Below are positions 32,401-39,572 of a DNA stretch of 39,696 nt, one piece after another (positions within the stretch are counted from its first letter, which is position 1; each line of letters opens with the position of its first letter). The notes below the pieces were generated by a model. That model was given only the letters and a program-made list of their open reading frames with translations, was not told the DNA's origin and did no database searches. Location: the NCBI GenBank assembly GCA_944391025.1, contig CALXSC010000101.1:1-39696 (forward strand), given 5' to 3'. The DNA is from an uncultured Rickettsiales bacterium (GTDB lineage Bacteria > Pseudomonadota > Alphaproteobacteria > Rickettsiales > UBA1997). Both the position numbers and the translations under genes were made by a program.

Positions 32401-32581
32401 AACTGACAATATAGACAAAAGTATTAGTGCTTTAATCGGAAATACAGGGGAAAAAATCGGAGCAAAGGATGTTGAGATAGAAGACAGCAATAATAAAACG
32501 AATAAGACATTAAATAATGATTTAACATTAAATAATGTTAATAATGAAATAAATAAAGATAATATTGATATGGAAGTATAA
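29438..32581 (+). CDS. traI: TraI/TrwC-type MobF relaxase with C-terminal helicase
   Basis: A 1047-aa two-part enzyme that nicks oriT and unwinds the transferred strand. The relaxase domain (about 1-300) has candidate active tyrosines near residues 15 and 30-31. Its metal-binding histidines are in FTHHTSRNHDPQLHTHILVAN. The helicase part has Walker A IQGYAGVGKTYTIKAL (near 500), LTPTHSASNTLKNEA, Walker B ILVDESSLISNKQM, VILQGDQKQLDSVESG, and the late TTTYSSQGKTSHNVIYTLE motif. Length is close to R388 TrwC (966) and much shorter than F TraI. The final 60 residues are an N/D/K-rich tail. It closes the traD-traI unit. Confidence 0.95.
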   Translation: MPCVRNLSVQHALEYFKDDIQKKEAKGFDYYSQEDSGVWFGKTAERLGFIDKKFSEKDYKGVMEGKFSYFDTNTRKTVNVDLTKNSKNKEHHAGIEITLSAPKSVSIMAEVFKDNRVRDVHTMALNNVMEYIQNNLVYTRSSKDGKMQLEKVDNLLAIKFTHHTSRNHDPQLHTHILVANIIIDKHGKVKTAEHTSIFECERFIRELYYNELANNLIQLGYEVEWQKKVTQMAPEIKGIPKEFNDFFSTRRKEIEEFAKQNNISLEDAETLNIISLFTRKAKDSSIGIDELSPVWNNLLEKLGINIEQFKAEMYQNNLKNLEQLRTANMQSLNQAVNNSINHLTERKSTFTKEELVSCIIDRTNGIYGIKQIEKAINNNKELVDNNLELEKYSKHLGIFSNREKIIFTTKTQIELEDKILSFIESGKNKFKSVIEINNLVKNNNLKNTAKINSINNLLFSDNIKTNDKINSKTYSTLNSNQRMTVDFILNNKDQFLAIQGYAGVGKTYTIKALNEILKENNIELIGLTPTHSASNTLKNEANIKTETLQNFLAKYNGYANDRELNKNSLKDFKKIFSNKIILVDESSLISNKQMKELTTIANKFNVRVILQGDQKQLDSVESGTPFHRLIDGKYIQYSELNNILRQRDETIKQAVYDIIGKNIKNSFQKLKDSNHIIELRTNEQLDSKGLKDNLYKFNEKTNKTELNQEIYNKFLNFLENSNIDKIKTDLIHSAVKTYNNLAKEEKDNTIIITSSNEIRKEINKEIRKNIKLDNEKSGINNELKSISVETLELKSLTSQEKKEIENYNINDSITFLKNNNKLNIKKDVEYNIVNVNKNTNEIILEVKEDNKQHITINIQKQFNNLNLYSKESKELIINDKIRFTTAHKEIGIYKNSNFVVKDINKTENIITLIDNDKQKQELKLDLNKNTEKKLIKHIDYDYTTTTYSSQGKTSHNVIYTLESYRPILTTQKDFYVGLSRAKDNITIITDNIDKSISALIGNTGEKIGAKDVEIEDSNNKTNKTLNNDLTLNNVNNEINKDNIDMEV

Positions 32582-32626
32582 ATAAAATATAAACTATACT
32601 TTCACGATTTTATATAATATATTTCA

Positions 32627-32656
32627 CAATATTTTTATAATATTAATAAAATATTG
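32627..32656 (+). terminator. Stem-loop after traI
   Basis: CAATATTTT (32627-32635) and AAAATATTG (32648-32656), a 9-bp stem with a 12-base loop, 46 bases after the traI stop and before the abiE promoter. Weak because it is nearly all A/T. Confidence 0.35.
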
Positions 32657-32676
32657 ATATTCAATATAAAAATAAC

Positions 32677-32704
32677 TTGATTTGAAATAATAATGTTGTA
32701 TATT
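32677..32704 (+). promoter_or_regulatory. Probable abiE promoter
   Basis: TTGATT (32677-32682), a 16-base spacer and TATATT (32699-32704), about 36 bases ahead of the AbiEi-like start. The direct repeats GTTGTAT (32695 and 32718) near the start could be antitoxin sites. Confidence 0.45.
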
Positions 32705-32739
32705 TGTAATATATAGTGTTGTATTTTTGTTTTTTAATT

Positions 32740-33156
32740 ATGGTAAAACTTAATACTTTAAAGGATAAAATAAGATATAGAATAAAGAGAAGCAAAAGTT
32801 CAGTGTTTTTGCTAAAAGATTTTGACGATCTATCTGATAGAAACCAAACTGGCAGAGCTTTAAGGGAACTAATAAAAGAAAATCTATTAATGAAAATAGG
32901 TTATGGTTTATATTCTAAAGCTAAAAAGGGCGATTTAACCGATAGAGTTTTGCCAGAAAGGGGACTTATTGAAGCTGGAAAAGAAGCTTTAAGAAAACTT
33001 GGTATAAAAACATATCCAACAACTTATGAAACTATGTATAACAATTTTCAGAGTACACAAGTTCCAACAGGTAGAGTTATTGGAGTAAAGAGTAGAATAA
33101 CTAGGAAAATAAGTGAGGGTGGTTATAGTTTAAAATATGAAAGGTTAAGAGTATAA
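32740..33156 (+). CDS. AbiEi-like antitoxin (DUF6088 type)
   Basis: A 138-aa protein, start taken at the ATG at 32740. The upstream in-frame GTG at 32716 adds a hydrophobic stretch without support. Residues about 10-70 form a winged-helix-like domain (SSVFLLKDFDDLSDRNQTGR, ELIKENLLMKIGYGLYSKAK), the first-domain pattern of AbiEi/DUF6088 antitoxins. The rest is basic. It would repress its own operon and counter the nucleotidyltransferase toxin that starts 2 bases downstream. The pair forms a type IV-like AbiE toxin-antitoxin system, linked to phage resistance and plasmid stability. Confidence 0.8.
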   Translation: MVKLNTLKDKIRYRIKRSKSSVFLLKDFDDLSDRNQTGRALRELIKENLLMKIGYGLYSKAKKGDLTDRVLPERGLIEAGKEALRKLGIKTYPTTYETMYNNFQSTQVPTGRVIGVKSRITRKISEGGYSLKYERLRV

Positions 33157-33158
33157 AT

Positions 33159-34148
33159 ATGGATAAAACAGAATTAAAAAATATAATAAATTATGTATGG
33201 GATAAACATAGGATAGACCCATCTTTTTTAGAAAAAGACATATATATTACAGAGATTTTAAAAACATTATCTAATTTAGAAACTGATAAGATTACTCCTA
33301 TATTTTCCGGTGGAACGAGTTTACATAAAGGACACAAGATAATAAAGAGATTTTCAGAAGATGTTGATTTTAGAGTTAAAACTAAGACAGAAAAAACTAG
33401 AAACGACAGAAGGGAATATAGAGAATATATTATTCAGGAAATTAATAAAATTCCAAATGTAAAAGTTATAGAAGAAACAATACAATCAAGAAATGAAAGC
33501 AATTTTTTTGGCTTTTATATAGACTATCCAAAAGAATATAGTTTAGACAAATCTTTAAGAAGCAACATAAAGTTTGAGATGGGTTTTGAAAAATTAAATT
33601 TGGAGACAAAATGCTGTCAAATAGAAAGTATGGTTGATTCTCTTGATAATAAAGACAATAACAAATCGGACAAATTCAATATAGATTGCATATCTCTTGA
33701 AGAAATCGCGGGCAATAAACTAAGTGCTTTAATGTGGAGAGTTCAAATTAAAGACAGAACACAACCATTTGGCATAAGAAATGATCCTACAATAATGAGG
33801 CATCTACACGACCTATCTGCTTTACATAGTCAAATACAAACAGATAATTTTGTTAATATGTTGCAAAAATCTTTTAATAATGATTTAGGTAGATCTGGAT
33901 CAAGCAAAGATATAGATTTAATTACTTCGTTAAATGATACATTTGATTCTTTAACTAATGATAAAATGTATAAAAAAGAATATGAAAGTTTTGTTAATAA
34001 TATGTGTTATGGCAAAGATAATGAAATAATAAACTTTAATACTGCTTTAAACGATTTTAAAGAGATAAAGGAATTTGCAATAGAAAGGATTAATACCCTT
34101 GAAAATAGCATTAGCAATAAAGATTTAGATTTTGATATGGATTTATAA
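33159..34148 (+). CDS. AbiEii-family nucleotidyltransferase toxin
   Basis: A 329-aa protein of the AbiEii/AbiGii family. The nucleotidyltransferase signature is near residue 50: TPIFSGGTSLHKGHKIIKRF, then SEDVDFRV, i.e. GG-x-S/T followed by D-x-D. It begins with FLEKDIYITEILKTL, the usual FxEKD/K start, and has SLEEIAGNKLSALMWRVQIK, a conserved middle motif. AbiEii enzymes add nucleotides to tRNA acceptor ends or related targets and stop growth. It follows the antitoxin with a 2-base gap, as in known abiE operons. All expected motifs are present. Confidence 0.9.
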   Translation: MDKTELKNIINYVWDKHRIDPSFLEKDIYITEILKTLSNLETDKITPIFSGGTSLHKGHKIIKRFSEDVDFRVKTKTEKTRNDRREYREYIIQEINKIPNVKVIEETIQSRNESNFFGFYIDYPKEYSLDKSLRSNIKFEMGFEKLNLETKCCQIESMVDSLDNKDNNKSDKFNIDCISLEEIAGNKLSALMWRVQIKDRTQPFGIRNDPTIMRHLHDLSALHSQIQTDNFVNMLQKSFNNDLGRSGSSKDIDLITSLNDTFDSLTNDKMYKKEYESFVNNMCYGKDNEIINFNTALNDFKEIKEFAIERINTLENSISNKDLDFDMDL

Positions 34149-34193
34149 ATTTTTACACTATAATATAAATATAAACAATATTAAATAAAAAAT

Positions 34194-34214
34194 ATTAATT
34201 AATAAAGGAAAAAT
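34194..34214 (+). promoter_or_regulatory. Shared leader with AAAGGAAAAA ribosome-binding site (copy 1)
   Basis: ATTAATTAATAAAGGAAAAA plus T, directly before the ATG of the 129-aa membrane protein. An identical 21-base copy lies before the 35987 gene, and a looser version before 36968. Confidence 0.6.
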
Positions 34215-34604
34215 ATGAAAAACTTACAAAATAATTTTAAACAGCAAATCTTAAAAAATAAAATGGCAATGTTTAAAATAGCACTTTTTTTTATATCTCT
34301 TAATTTATTCATATTTTTACCTTTACAATATAAAATGATTTACCTTATTATTTTTGTTTTATTTATTGTTCCGTTTTTTACCTATGTTAATTTTTACCTA
34401 TTTGGCAAAATACATTTAGAAATTTTTTTATTTTCAAGCATATCTTTATCAATTTTATCAAGATTATTACAATGTTCTATATTTAGTATAGTTTCGGGTA
34501 TAGTAAATATAATTCTTGTATTAATGTTTTTTATGCCAGAAATTTTTATTTTTTTATATAATTGTATTTATATAAAATTCAGAAAATTAAATATATTTAA
34601 ATAA
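34215..34604 (+). CDS. Small polytopic membrane protein, 129 aa
   Basis: A very hydrophobic protein with about four membrane segments (residues about 18-38, 42-62, 72-90 and 93-118), a short basic N-terminus (KNLQNNFKQQILKNKMAMFK) and a basic C-terminal tail. No family is recognised. It sits alone between abiE and the Fic gene, with its own ribosome-binding site. An entry-exclusion or phage-exclusion role would suit a small plasmid membrane protein but has no direct support. Confidence 0.6.
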   Translation: MKNLQNNFKQQILKNKMAMFKIALFFISLNLFIFLPLQYKMIYLIIFVLFIVPFFTYVNFYLFGKIHLEIFLFSSISLSILSRLLQCSIFSIVSGIVNIILVLMFFMPEIFIFLYNCIYIKFRKLNIFK

Positions 34605-34635
34605 AATCATAAATATTGAGTTAGAATTTAACTAA

Positions 34636-34665
34636 ATTTTATCTGCAACGTATTGCTGATAAAAT
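34636..34665. terminator. Stem-loop after the membrane-protein gene
   Basis: ATTTTATCTGCAA (34636-34648) and TTGCTGATAAAAT (34653-34665), 13-bp arms with one mismatch and a 4-base CGTA loop, starting 32 bases after the stop at 34604. The left-arm sequence TTTATCTGCAATAAAA is partly repeated just downstream (34669-34684). Confidence 0.5.
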
Positions 34666-34768
34666 TATTTATCTGCAATAAAATTTAAAATATTTTTTAA
34701 TTTAAAAAAAATAATATAAAATAATAATATATTTTGTAGTTATTTTTGTAGAAAGTAAAAAATAGTAA

Positions 34769-34797
34769 TTGACAATTAAAAATTGTAATATTAATAT
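34769..34797 (+). promoter_or_regulatory. Promoter of the Fic gene
   Basis: TTGACA (34769-34774), a 17-base spacer and TAATAT (34792-34797). The ATG at 34842 follows about 45 bases later, giving a short leader with the repeated TTTTGTAGAA element seen also near 34744. Confidence 0.65.
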
Positions 34798-34841
34798 ATA
34801 ATTATACATTATGTGTAGAAACTCAAAAAGGATTTTGTAGA

Positions 34842-35960
34842 ATGTTTAAAGATTATAAATTGGAACTTATAACACCAGAATTTAATAGTAATTTAATGAG
34901 TTTAATATTGGATTTGGAACACTTAAGGAAAAATAGTTTAACGGATATTAATAATATTTATTTTGAACAAATCAAAGGATTATTTCATATTTTAGAAAGT
35001 GTTTATTCGGCTAGAATAGAGGGAAATAGAACGACTATTAATGATTTTATTGCTGGTAAAATCGCAAATAAAACCAATTCTGAGGACAATTTAAAAGAAA
35101 TTCAATCAATAGAAAATGCAATAAAATTCATAAATGATAATAAAGATGCACCTATTAATAGAATATTTATTTCAGAACTCCATAAAATTACGACAAACAA
35201 TTTAGAGAAAGAAGGAAGCGAAACGCCGGGCGAATATAGAAAAATAAATGTAACAATAACTAAGTCCACCCATACTCCGCCAGAGTCTATTTTAGTTCAT
35301 GAATATATGCAAGAGTTAATTGATTTTATAAATAGGGATGATCCACCGCAATACGATTTGATAAAAATAGCCTTAGTACATCACAGATTTGTATGGATAC
35401 ACCCCTTTGATAATGGCAATGGTAGAACATCAAGATTATTAACATATACTATGCTATTAAAATATGGATTTAATATTAATAATTTGGTTAATATTTCGGC
35501 TATATTTTGTTTAAATAGAGAAAACTATTTTAAATATTTAGATCTAGCTGACAGCGGTAAAAAGGAAAACTTAATACAATGGTGTGAATATGTTTTAACT
35601 GGTTTAAAAGAAGAAATGGAAAAAATTTACAAATTATCAGATGCAAAATATTTTTCTACAATTTTATCTGTTGTCTTTGAAAGATTGTTTGAATTAGGTG
35701 TAATAAATAGAGAAGAAACTAATGCTTTATGCTGTATTGTTAAAAATAAAATTTTATTTAATTTGAGTAATTCTTTACTACAAGATAGATTAAAAATTAC
35801 TTCTAGGCATGCTACTTATTTATTGTCTATTTTAAAGAAAAAAAATTTAATTATACCAACAGATAAAAAAGAATATATATTAAATTTACAAGATTTGGAA
35901 GTTTCTAAAAATTTGATTTATGTTTTAAAAAAAGATGGACTAATACCTTTTAAAGAATAA
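34842..35960 (+). CDS. Fic-family protein (class II, self-inhibited AMP-transferase type)
   Basis: A 372-aa Fic protein. The catalytic motif is HRFVWIHPFDNGNGRTSRLL (near residues 178-198), a perfect HPFxxGNGRxxR. A possible inhibitory motif, SARIEGN (about residues 58-64), fits the [S/T]xxxE[G/N] pattern placed before the Fic core, i.e. class II. Between them are ELHKITTNNLEKEG and PGEYRKINV, usual for Fic/DUF4172-like enzymes. The C-terminal third holds a winged-helix-like region (LLQDRLKITSRHATYLLSIL). It probably modifies a protein with AMP. The target may be a host-cell or bacterial protein. Confidence 0.9.
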   Translation: MFKDYKLELITPEFNSNLMSLILDLEHLRKNSLTDINNIYFEQIKGLFHILESVYSARIEGNRTTINDFIAGKIANKTNSEDNLKEIQSIENAIKFINDNKDAPINRIFISELHKITTNNLEKEGSETPGEYRKINVTITKSTHTPPESILVHEYMQELIDFINRDDPPQYDLIKIALVHHRFVWIHPFDNGNGRTSRLLTYTMLLKYGFNINNLVNISAIFCLNRENYFKYLDLADSGKKENLIQWCEYVLTGLKEEMEKIYKLSDAKYFSTILSVVFERLFELGVINREETNALCCIVKNKILFNLSNSLLQDRLKITSRHATYLLSILKKKNLIIPTDKKEYILNLQDLEVSKNLIYVLKKDGLIPFKE

Positions 35961-35964
35961 TTAT

Positions 35965-35985
35965 ATTAATTAATAAAGGAAAAAT
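35965..35985 (+). promoter_or_regulatory. Shared leader with AAAGGAAAAA ribosome-binding site (copy 2)
   Basis: A 21-base sequence identical to 34194-34214, ending just before the ATG at 35987. It starts a few bases after the Fic stop codon. Confidence 0.6.
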
Positions 35986-35986
35986 T

Positions 35987-36190
35987 ATGGATAATTTTAA
36001 TAACAATTATAATACAAACCATCAATTTGATGCTATAAACATAGCAAATGGACATCCTGAATATGTTGGAACTGGTGTATTAGCTCCATTTTCTGATAAC
36101 AGTAAAAATTCAAACTATTATAATAACCAAAATTACAAAAAGTGGTCTTCACTATCTAAAAAAGAAAAAAGGATTTCTATAATTTTTTAA
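35987..36190 (+). pseudogene. Small N/Y-rich membrane-anchored protein, truncated by a poly-T indel
   Basis: The frame gives 67 aa: an N- and Y-rich hydrophilic part (MDNFNNNYNTNHQFDA, then a GTGVLAPFSDNS segment and KKWSSLSKKEKR) and stops within a run of six T (36183-36188). One extra T would extend it with a hydrophobic segment (LIIFVIIFLLMHWDFFI) to a stop near 36252. That restored layout, a polar N-terminus plus a C-terminal membrane helix, is the same as the 76-aa protein at 38317. The frame break may be real, a length-switching tract, or an error. No family is recognised. Confidence 0.55.
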
Positions 36191-36309
36191 TAATATTTGT
36201 TATAATTTTTTTATTAATGCATTGGGATTTTTTTATATCTTTAACTCTATAAAGGCAAATAATGTTTGCATTTTTCTTACAAGTCTTTTGAAATATTATC
36301 AATTTTGTA

Positions 36310-36338
36310 TTGACATTTAATATACATTACTCTATTAT
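36310..36338 (+). promoter_or_regulatory. Strong promoter of the BrnT-like toxin operon
   Basis: TTGACA (36310-36315), a 17-base spacer and TATTAT (36333-36338), 28 bases before the toxin ATG at 36367. ACATTTAATATACATTACTC and TTATGTAAAT around the boxes form loose inverted half-sites suited to an RHH antitoxin. Confidence 0.75.
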
Positions 36339-36366
36339 GTAAATATATTTTGTTAATATTTAATTT

Positions 36367-36648
36367 ATGGATTACATTTATAAATGGAGTGAAGAAAAAA
36401 ACGAGTTTTTAAAAAAGACAAGGAATATATCGTTTGAGGAAATAGTTATCTATTTGGAAAAGAAAGATATAGTTGATGTTTTGGAACACCACAATAAAGA
36501 AAAATACCCAAATCAAAGGATATATCTAATAAGCATAAATAACTATATATATCAAGTTCCATATATTATAGACCATATAAATAAATGGTATTTTTTAAAA
36601 ACAATTATTCCAGATAGAAAACTTACAAAAAAATATTTAAACAAATAA
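36367..36648 (+). CDS. BrnT-like toxin
   Basis: A 93-aa basic protein. IYKWSEEKNEFLKKTRNISF resembles the W-(D/S)-x-x-K-N-x-x-(L/F)...(G/N)-(V/I)-S-F start of BrnT-like and DUF4258-like toxins with a RelE-type fold. It is followed by EIVIYLEKKDIVDVLEHHNK and ends FLKTIIPDRKLTKKYL, a typical toxin tail (R-K...K-Y). Such toxins are ribonucleases blocking translation. It comes before the antitoxin (11-base gap), in the order usual for brnTA. Confidence 0.8.
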   Translation: MDYIYKWSEEKNEFLKKTRNISFEEIVIYLEKKDIVDVLEHHNKEKYPNQRIYLISINNYIYQVPYIIDHINKWYFLKTIIPDRKLTKKYLNK

Positions 36649-36659
36649 AGGAGTTGAAA

Positions 36660-36950
36660 ATGGCAATAGACAAAAAATTTATTAATGGAATGCAATTAGA
36701 CCAAGAGGAAATAGAGTTTCTTGAAGAGCAAGAAAGAGGCGAATGGAAAAGCGTAGGTAATTTAGAGGAAACAAAGCAAACAGCTCGAGTTGTAGCTAAA
36801 AATACAATAAAGAATATGAAAAAAAATAAAAGCATTACAATCAGGATTAATGATGTAGTTTTAAATAAAATTAAAGCTAAATCACTTGCAACTGGTATTC
36901 CATATCAAACATTGATTACTGAAAAAATAAATGAGTTGGCTTTTTATTAA
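36660..36950 (+). CDS. CopG/BrnA-like antitoxin
   Basis: A 96-aa acidic protein, start at the ATG at 36660, preceded by AAAGGAG at a good spacing. The in-frame TTG at 36654 is inside the leader. The N-terminal part (NGMQLDQEEIEFLEEQERGE) is acidic and would bind the basic toxin. The C-terminal part (SITIRINDVVLNKIKAKSLA, then GIPYQTLITEKINELA) is a ribbon-helix-helix of the BrnA/CopG-antitoxin type, with IPYQTLI as a hallmark. It would also repress the promoter at 36310. Confidence 0.85.
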   Translation: MAIDKKFINGMQLDQEEIEFLEEQERGEWKSVGNLEETKQTARVVAKNTIKNMKKNKSITIRINDVVLNKIKAKSLATGIPYQTLITEKINELAFY

Positions 36951-36967
36951 TCAATAAAGAAAAAATC

Positions 36968-37849
36968 ATGTTTAAATTTTTTAGAGATAATAACAAAGAA
37001 AGTAAAACTACAAATAAGAATATTGGTGCCTTATGGGAGAAAGAAGGCAAAAGCGAAGAACATTTAGGAGAGCCATATTTGTCTGGGACAATAAACAAAG
37101 AAAGTGTTTTAGTTTTTAAAGTTCCGAGAATAGAGCATTATATGAATGAATTCGCACCAGATTGGGCTATTTTTGTAAGAAACGACAATACAGAAAGAGG
37201 AATAGAACAATGCGGTCATTTAAATATAGATGACGTAGACGGAAAAATTGAGGAAATAGAATTGGAAACCACCGTTAAAATTATAGACAACAATGATTTT
37301 AATAAAAAAATATTACAGAATACAAAAAGATTTACAGGGGTATTTAAAGATATTGAAATTGTTGCTATTAGGAATGTTAATAAAATAAACAATCAACCAG
37401 AATGGAAAATATTTGAGTCTGACATACAGGATAAAACTGAAAAACAAAACAATTCTATTATAGATAAAAATGAATTAGAAGAAATTGGATTTATAGCAAT
37501 AGAACAAAACAATGACCGTGAAATAATTCATGGTCAAATTGATGAAAATATAATTTTTATGCCAAAGATTGAAACAATACCAGGTATAAAAAACACAATT
37601 CATAAATTTGACCAAAAAAATGATAAATTTACAGAGGCAGGTTATATTACTTTATCATCTATTGATGAAGAGATAATTAGCTTTGATGGTGTTTTTGAGG
37701 GTAAAATAATAACATTATTTCAAAAAATAAAAGATTCTAACTCGTTTTTATTAGTATTTGAATTAGACGAACAGTTGGTTCAAGATGGATTTGTAAAAAT
37801 ACAATTTGATGCAAAAACCGAAAAAGCATATCAATTAAAAAATATATAA
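36968..37849 (+). CDS. Protein of repeated DUF736-like units, 293 aa
   Basis: Cytoplasmic by sequence, no signal or membrane segment. The N-terminal unit (residues about 18-71: NIGALWEKEGK, YLSGTINKESVLVFK, DWAIFVRND) matches DUF736 and the 56-aa protein in the tra operon. I see further units of the same beta pattern at about 121-151 (RFTGVFKDIEIVAIRN, EWKIFE), 173-202 (GFIAIEQ, HGQIDENIIFMPKI) and 225-254 (GYITLSS, FDGVFEGKIITLFQKI). Function unknown. It lies 17 bases after the antitoxin gene with the leader AATCAATAAAGAAAAAATC, so it is probably in the same transcript. Confidence 0.6.
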   Translation: MFKFFRDNNKESKTTNKNIGALWEKEGKSEEHLGEPYLSGTINKESVLVFKVPRIEHYMNEFAPDWAIFVRNDNTERGIEQCGHLNIDDVDGKIEEIELETTVKIIDNNDFNKKILQNTKRFTGVFKDIEIVAIRNVNKINNQPEWKIFESDIQDKTEKQNNSIIDKNELEEIGFIAIEQNNDREIIHGQIDENIIFMPKIETIPGIKNTIHKFDQKNDKFTEAGYITLSSIDEEIISFDGVFEGKIITLFQKIKDSNSFLLVFELDEQLVQDGFVKIQFDAKTEKAYQLKNI

Positions 37850-37860
37850 GGGAAAGAAAT

Positions 37861-38307
37861 ATGAAGAAAATATTCATAATACCATTTATAGCTTTTTTTG
37901 TGCAATATAATAGTGTGCTAGCCGATAATACCACATTTAACAAATATTATGCTAAATATAAAAATGAAGCCGAAAATCAATATTATTCTGACGTCCAAGA
38001 AATTGCAAAAACATGTGGAAATTATGAAATGGCAATTAATACATTCAGATCATTTTTAAACGAAGTATTATTACAAGAAAAACTAAAGCAGGAAAATCAA
38101 TTAGTATTTAAAATTCATTTATCCTGCCTAAAATTTATTAACTTTACAATAGCTGACATAATAAATCAAGAACCTGCTGTTATAGAAACAATAAATTTAG
38201 AACTTAAACCTTTATTGAAAGATAAAGATTTAGAAGAAAGCACTAAAAAACTCATAGAAGAAGCAACATTTTATAAAACCGCTCCAGTTGAATATATTAA
38301 TAATTAA
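37861..38307 (+). CDS. Exported protein, 148 aa, unknown
   Basis: A signal peptide is clear (MKKIFIIPFIAFFVQYNSVLA, cut before DNTTF), so the mature protein of about 127 aa is periplasmic or secreted. It is mostly helical, with two cysteines (KTCGNYEMAINTFRSF and HLSCLKFINF) that could form a disulfide. No family is recognised. It starts 11 bases after the DUF736-repeat gene with GGGAAAG as ribosome-binding site. A periplasmic partner of the conjugation machinery is possible but unsupported. Confidence 0.65.
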   Translation: MKKIFIIPFIAFFVQYNSVLADNTTFNKYYAKYKNEAENQYYSDVQEIAKTCGNYEMAINTFRSFLNEVLLQEKLKQENQLVFKIHLSCLKFINFTIADIINQEPAVIETINLELKPLLKDKDLEESTKKLIEEATFYKTAPVEYINN

Positions 38308-38316
38308 ATAAAAACT

Positions 38317-38547
38317 ATGTCATATCAAAATTTTAACACTAATATTGCAGATCCCATAAACTATAGTGCAAATAAGTTTGAATCCATAAATACATTTTCA
38401 AATTTTAAAATAAATTTTAATAAATCTGACAACCATAATGATGGATATAAAGAAGTTAATATATTCGTTAAAATATTAACCTTATTTTTTATTCTAGGCA
38501 CTCTTTCTTCAATAATTTTTGTTGCAATCTCTATTCACTTTTTTTAA
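38317..38547 (+). CDS. Small protein with C-terminal membrane segment, 76 aa
   Basis: A hydrophilic N-rich part (MSYQNFNTNIADPINYSANK, NFKINFNKSDNHNDGYKEVN) is followed by one C-terminal membrane helix (IFVKILTLFFILGTLSSIIFVAISIHFF, about residues 49-76). It follows the exported protein by 9 bases. Its last 17 bases overlap the end of traG on the other strand. The overall plan resembles the broken small protein at 35987. No family is recognised. Small membrane proteins beside traG are often exclusion proteins in F plasmids (TraS), but that is only positional analogy. Confidence 0.55.
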   Translation: MSYQNFNTNIADPINYSANKFESINTFSNFKINFNKSDNHNDGYKEVNIFVKILTLFFILGTLSSIIFVAISIHFF

Positions 38548-39572
38548 ATTTATCATTGAATTTATTTGTTACTTGATTTTTATCAACTCCTGCTATTCTT
38601 TGATTGTGTTCACTATCAAAATTGAGATTATCATATGAATTTTGAAACTGTCTACTACTATTATTATGATCTATATACATTTGTGGTTTATCTAAATTAA
38701 ATTTACTAAAAGCATAATCTTGGAGTTCTTTAGCTAGAAGTTCTCTATCATTTGCTAATGATTTTATTTCGCTTTCGGATATTCCATTTTCTCGTTTTTT
38801 ATTGAACATTTCATCTGTTAGATCTCTAGCTATATTTGCTCCAGTTCTAGTAACATAATCTAAACTCTTTTGATAATTAGAAACTTCATTTAAAGATTCC
38901 GTATAAGATTTTTGTTGATTTTTAATCAGACCAAACTCGTTACCTAATTGTTTTGCTGTGCGTTCATCATATCCAGCTTGCATTGCCGTGCTGACTACCC
39001 CTTCAACAGTTGCGCCATTTCCAAATACCTTGAGACCGGCACTAGTCTTCAAACTCACTTCCCCTTTGCCATTTACGCCCCAAGAAGTTGTAGAATCATT
39101 ATTTTCTCTATACGAGTTGTTCATTCTTGTAATTGTTTCATTTAATGTATTAGCTTTATTTTTTGCGTTTGCTTGCGAATTTGAAACTGCATTGTGTAAA
39201 CCATTTTCAAGACTCTCGCTAAAATTAGCAGAAACCCCTGTATTGCTTCTATTCATAGTTGTATCATATGTAGTTCCGGACTCCGTAGTTGTAGCTACAA
39301 TTCCATCAGATCCTTGAATTCTTTTGATACCACTATAATATGTTTCATTTGTGTCATGTTTATGCCCCTGGACATTATCGAAACTCTCATTCCCATAACT
39401 TGTATTTTTAAAACTTCCATTGCCATAACTTAAATTACCACTAGCCACTTCACTAACCACCTGACTTGTAGCATAACTGCCGGCACTGGCAATGCCAGAA
39501 GCCATACTTTCGCCAAAGTTTTGCATTCCTTGGACTATTTTGAAAGATAATGGAGGTATTAGAAAAGCCAAT
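38531..39572 (-). CDS. traG: TraG, C-terminal part (continues from 1-1244 across the circular join)
   Basis: The remaining 347 codons of the 761-aa TraG. It begins with a last hydrophobic stretch (GLLAFLIPPLSFKI), then a small-residue and glycine-rich region (MASGIASAGSYATSQVVSEV), then a long helical, N/S/K-rich periplasmic or cytoplasmic domain (GNGATVEGVVSTAMQAGYDERTAKQLG) similar to the C-terminal part of F-type TraG. This part stabilises mating pairs and in F contacts the recipient's exclusion protein. The terminal 124 bases of the window repeat its upstream sequence. The stop at 38531 lies 17 bases inside the convergent 76-aa gene. Confidence 0.9.
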
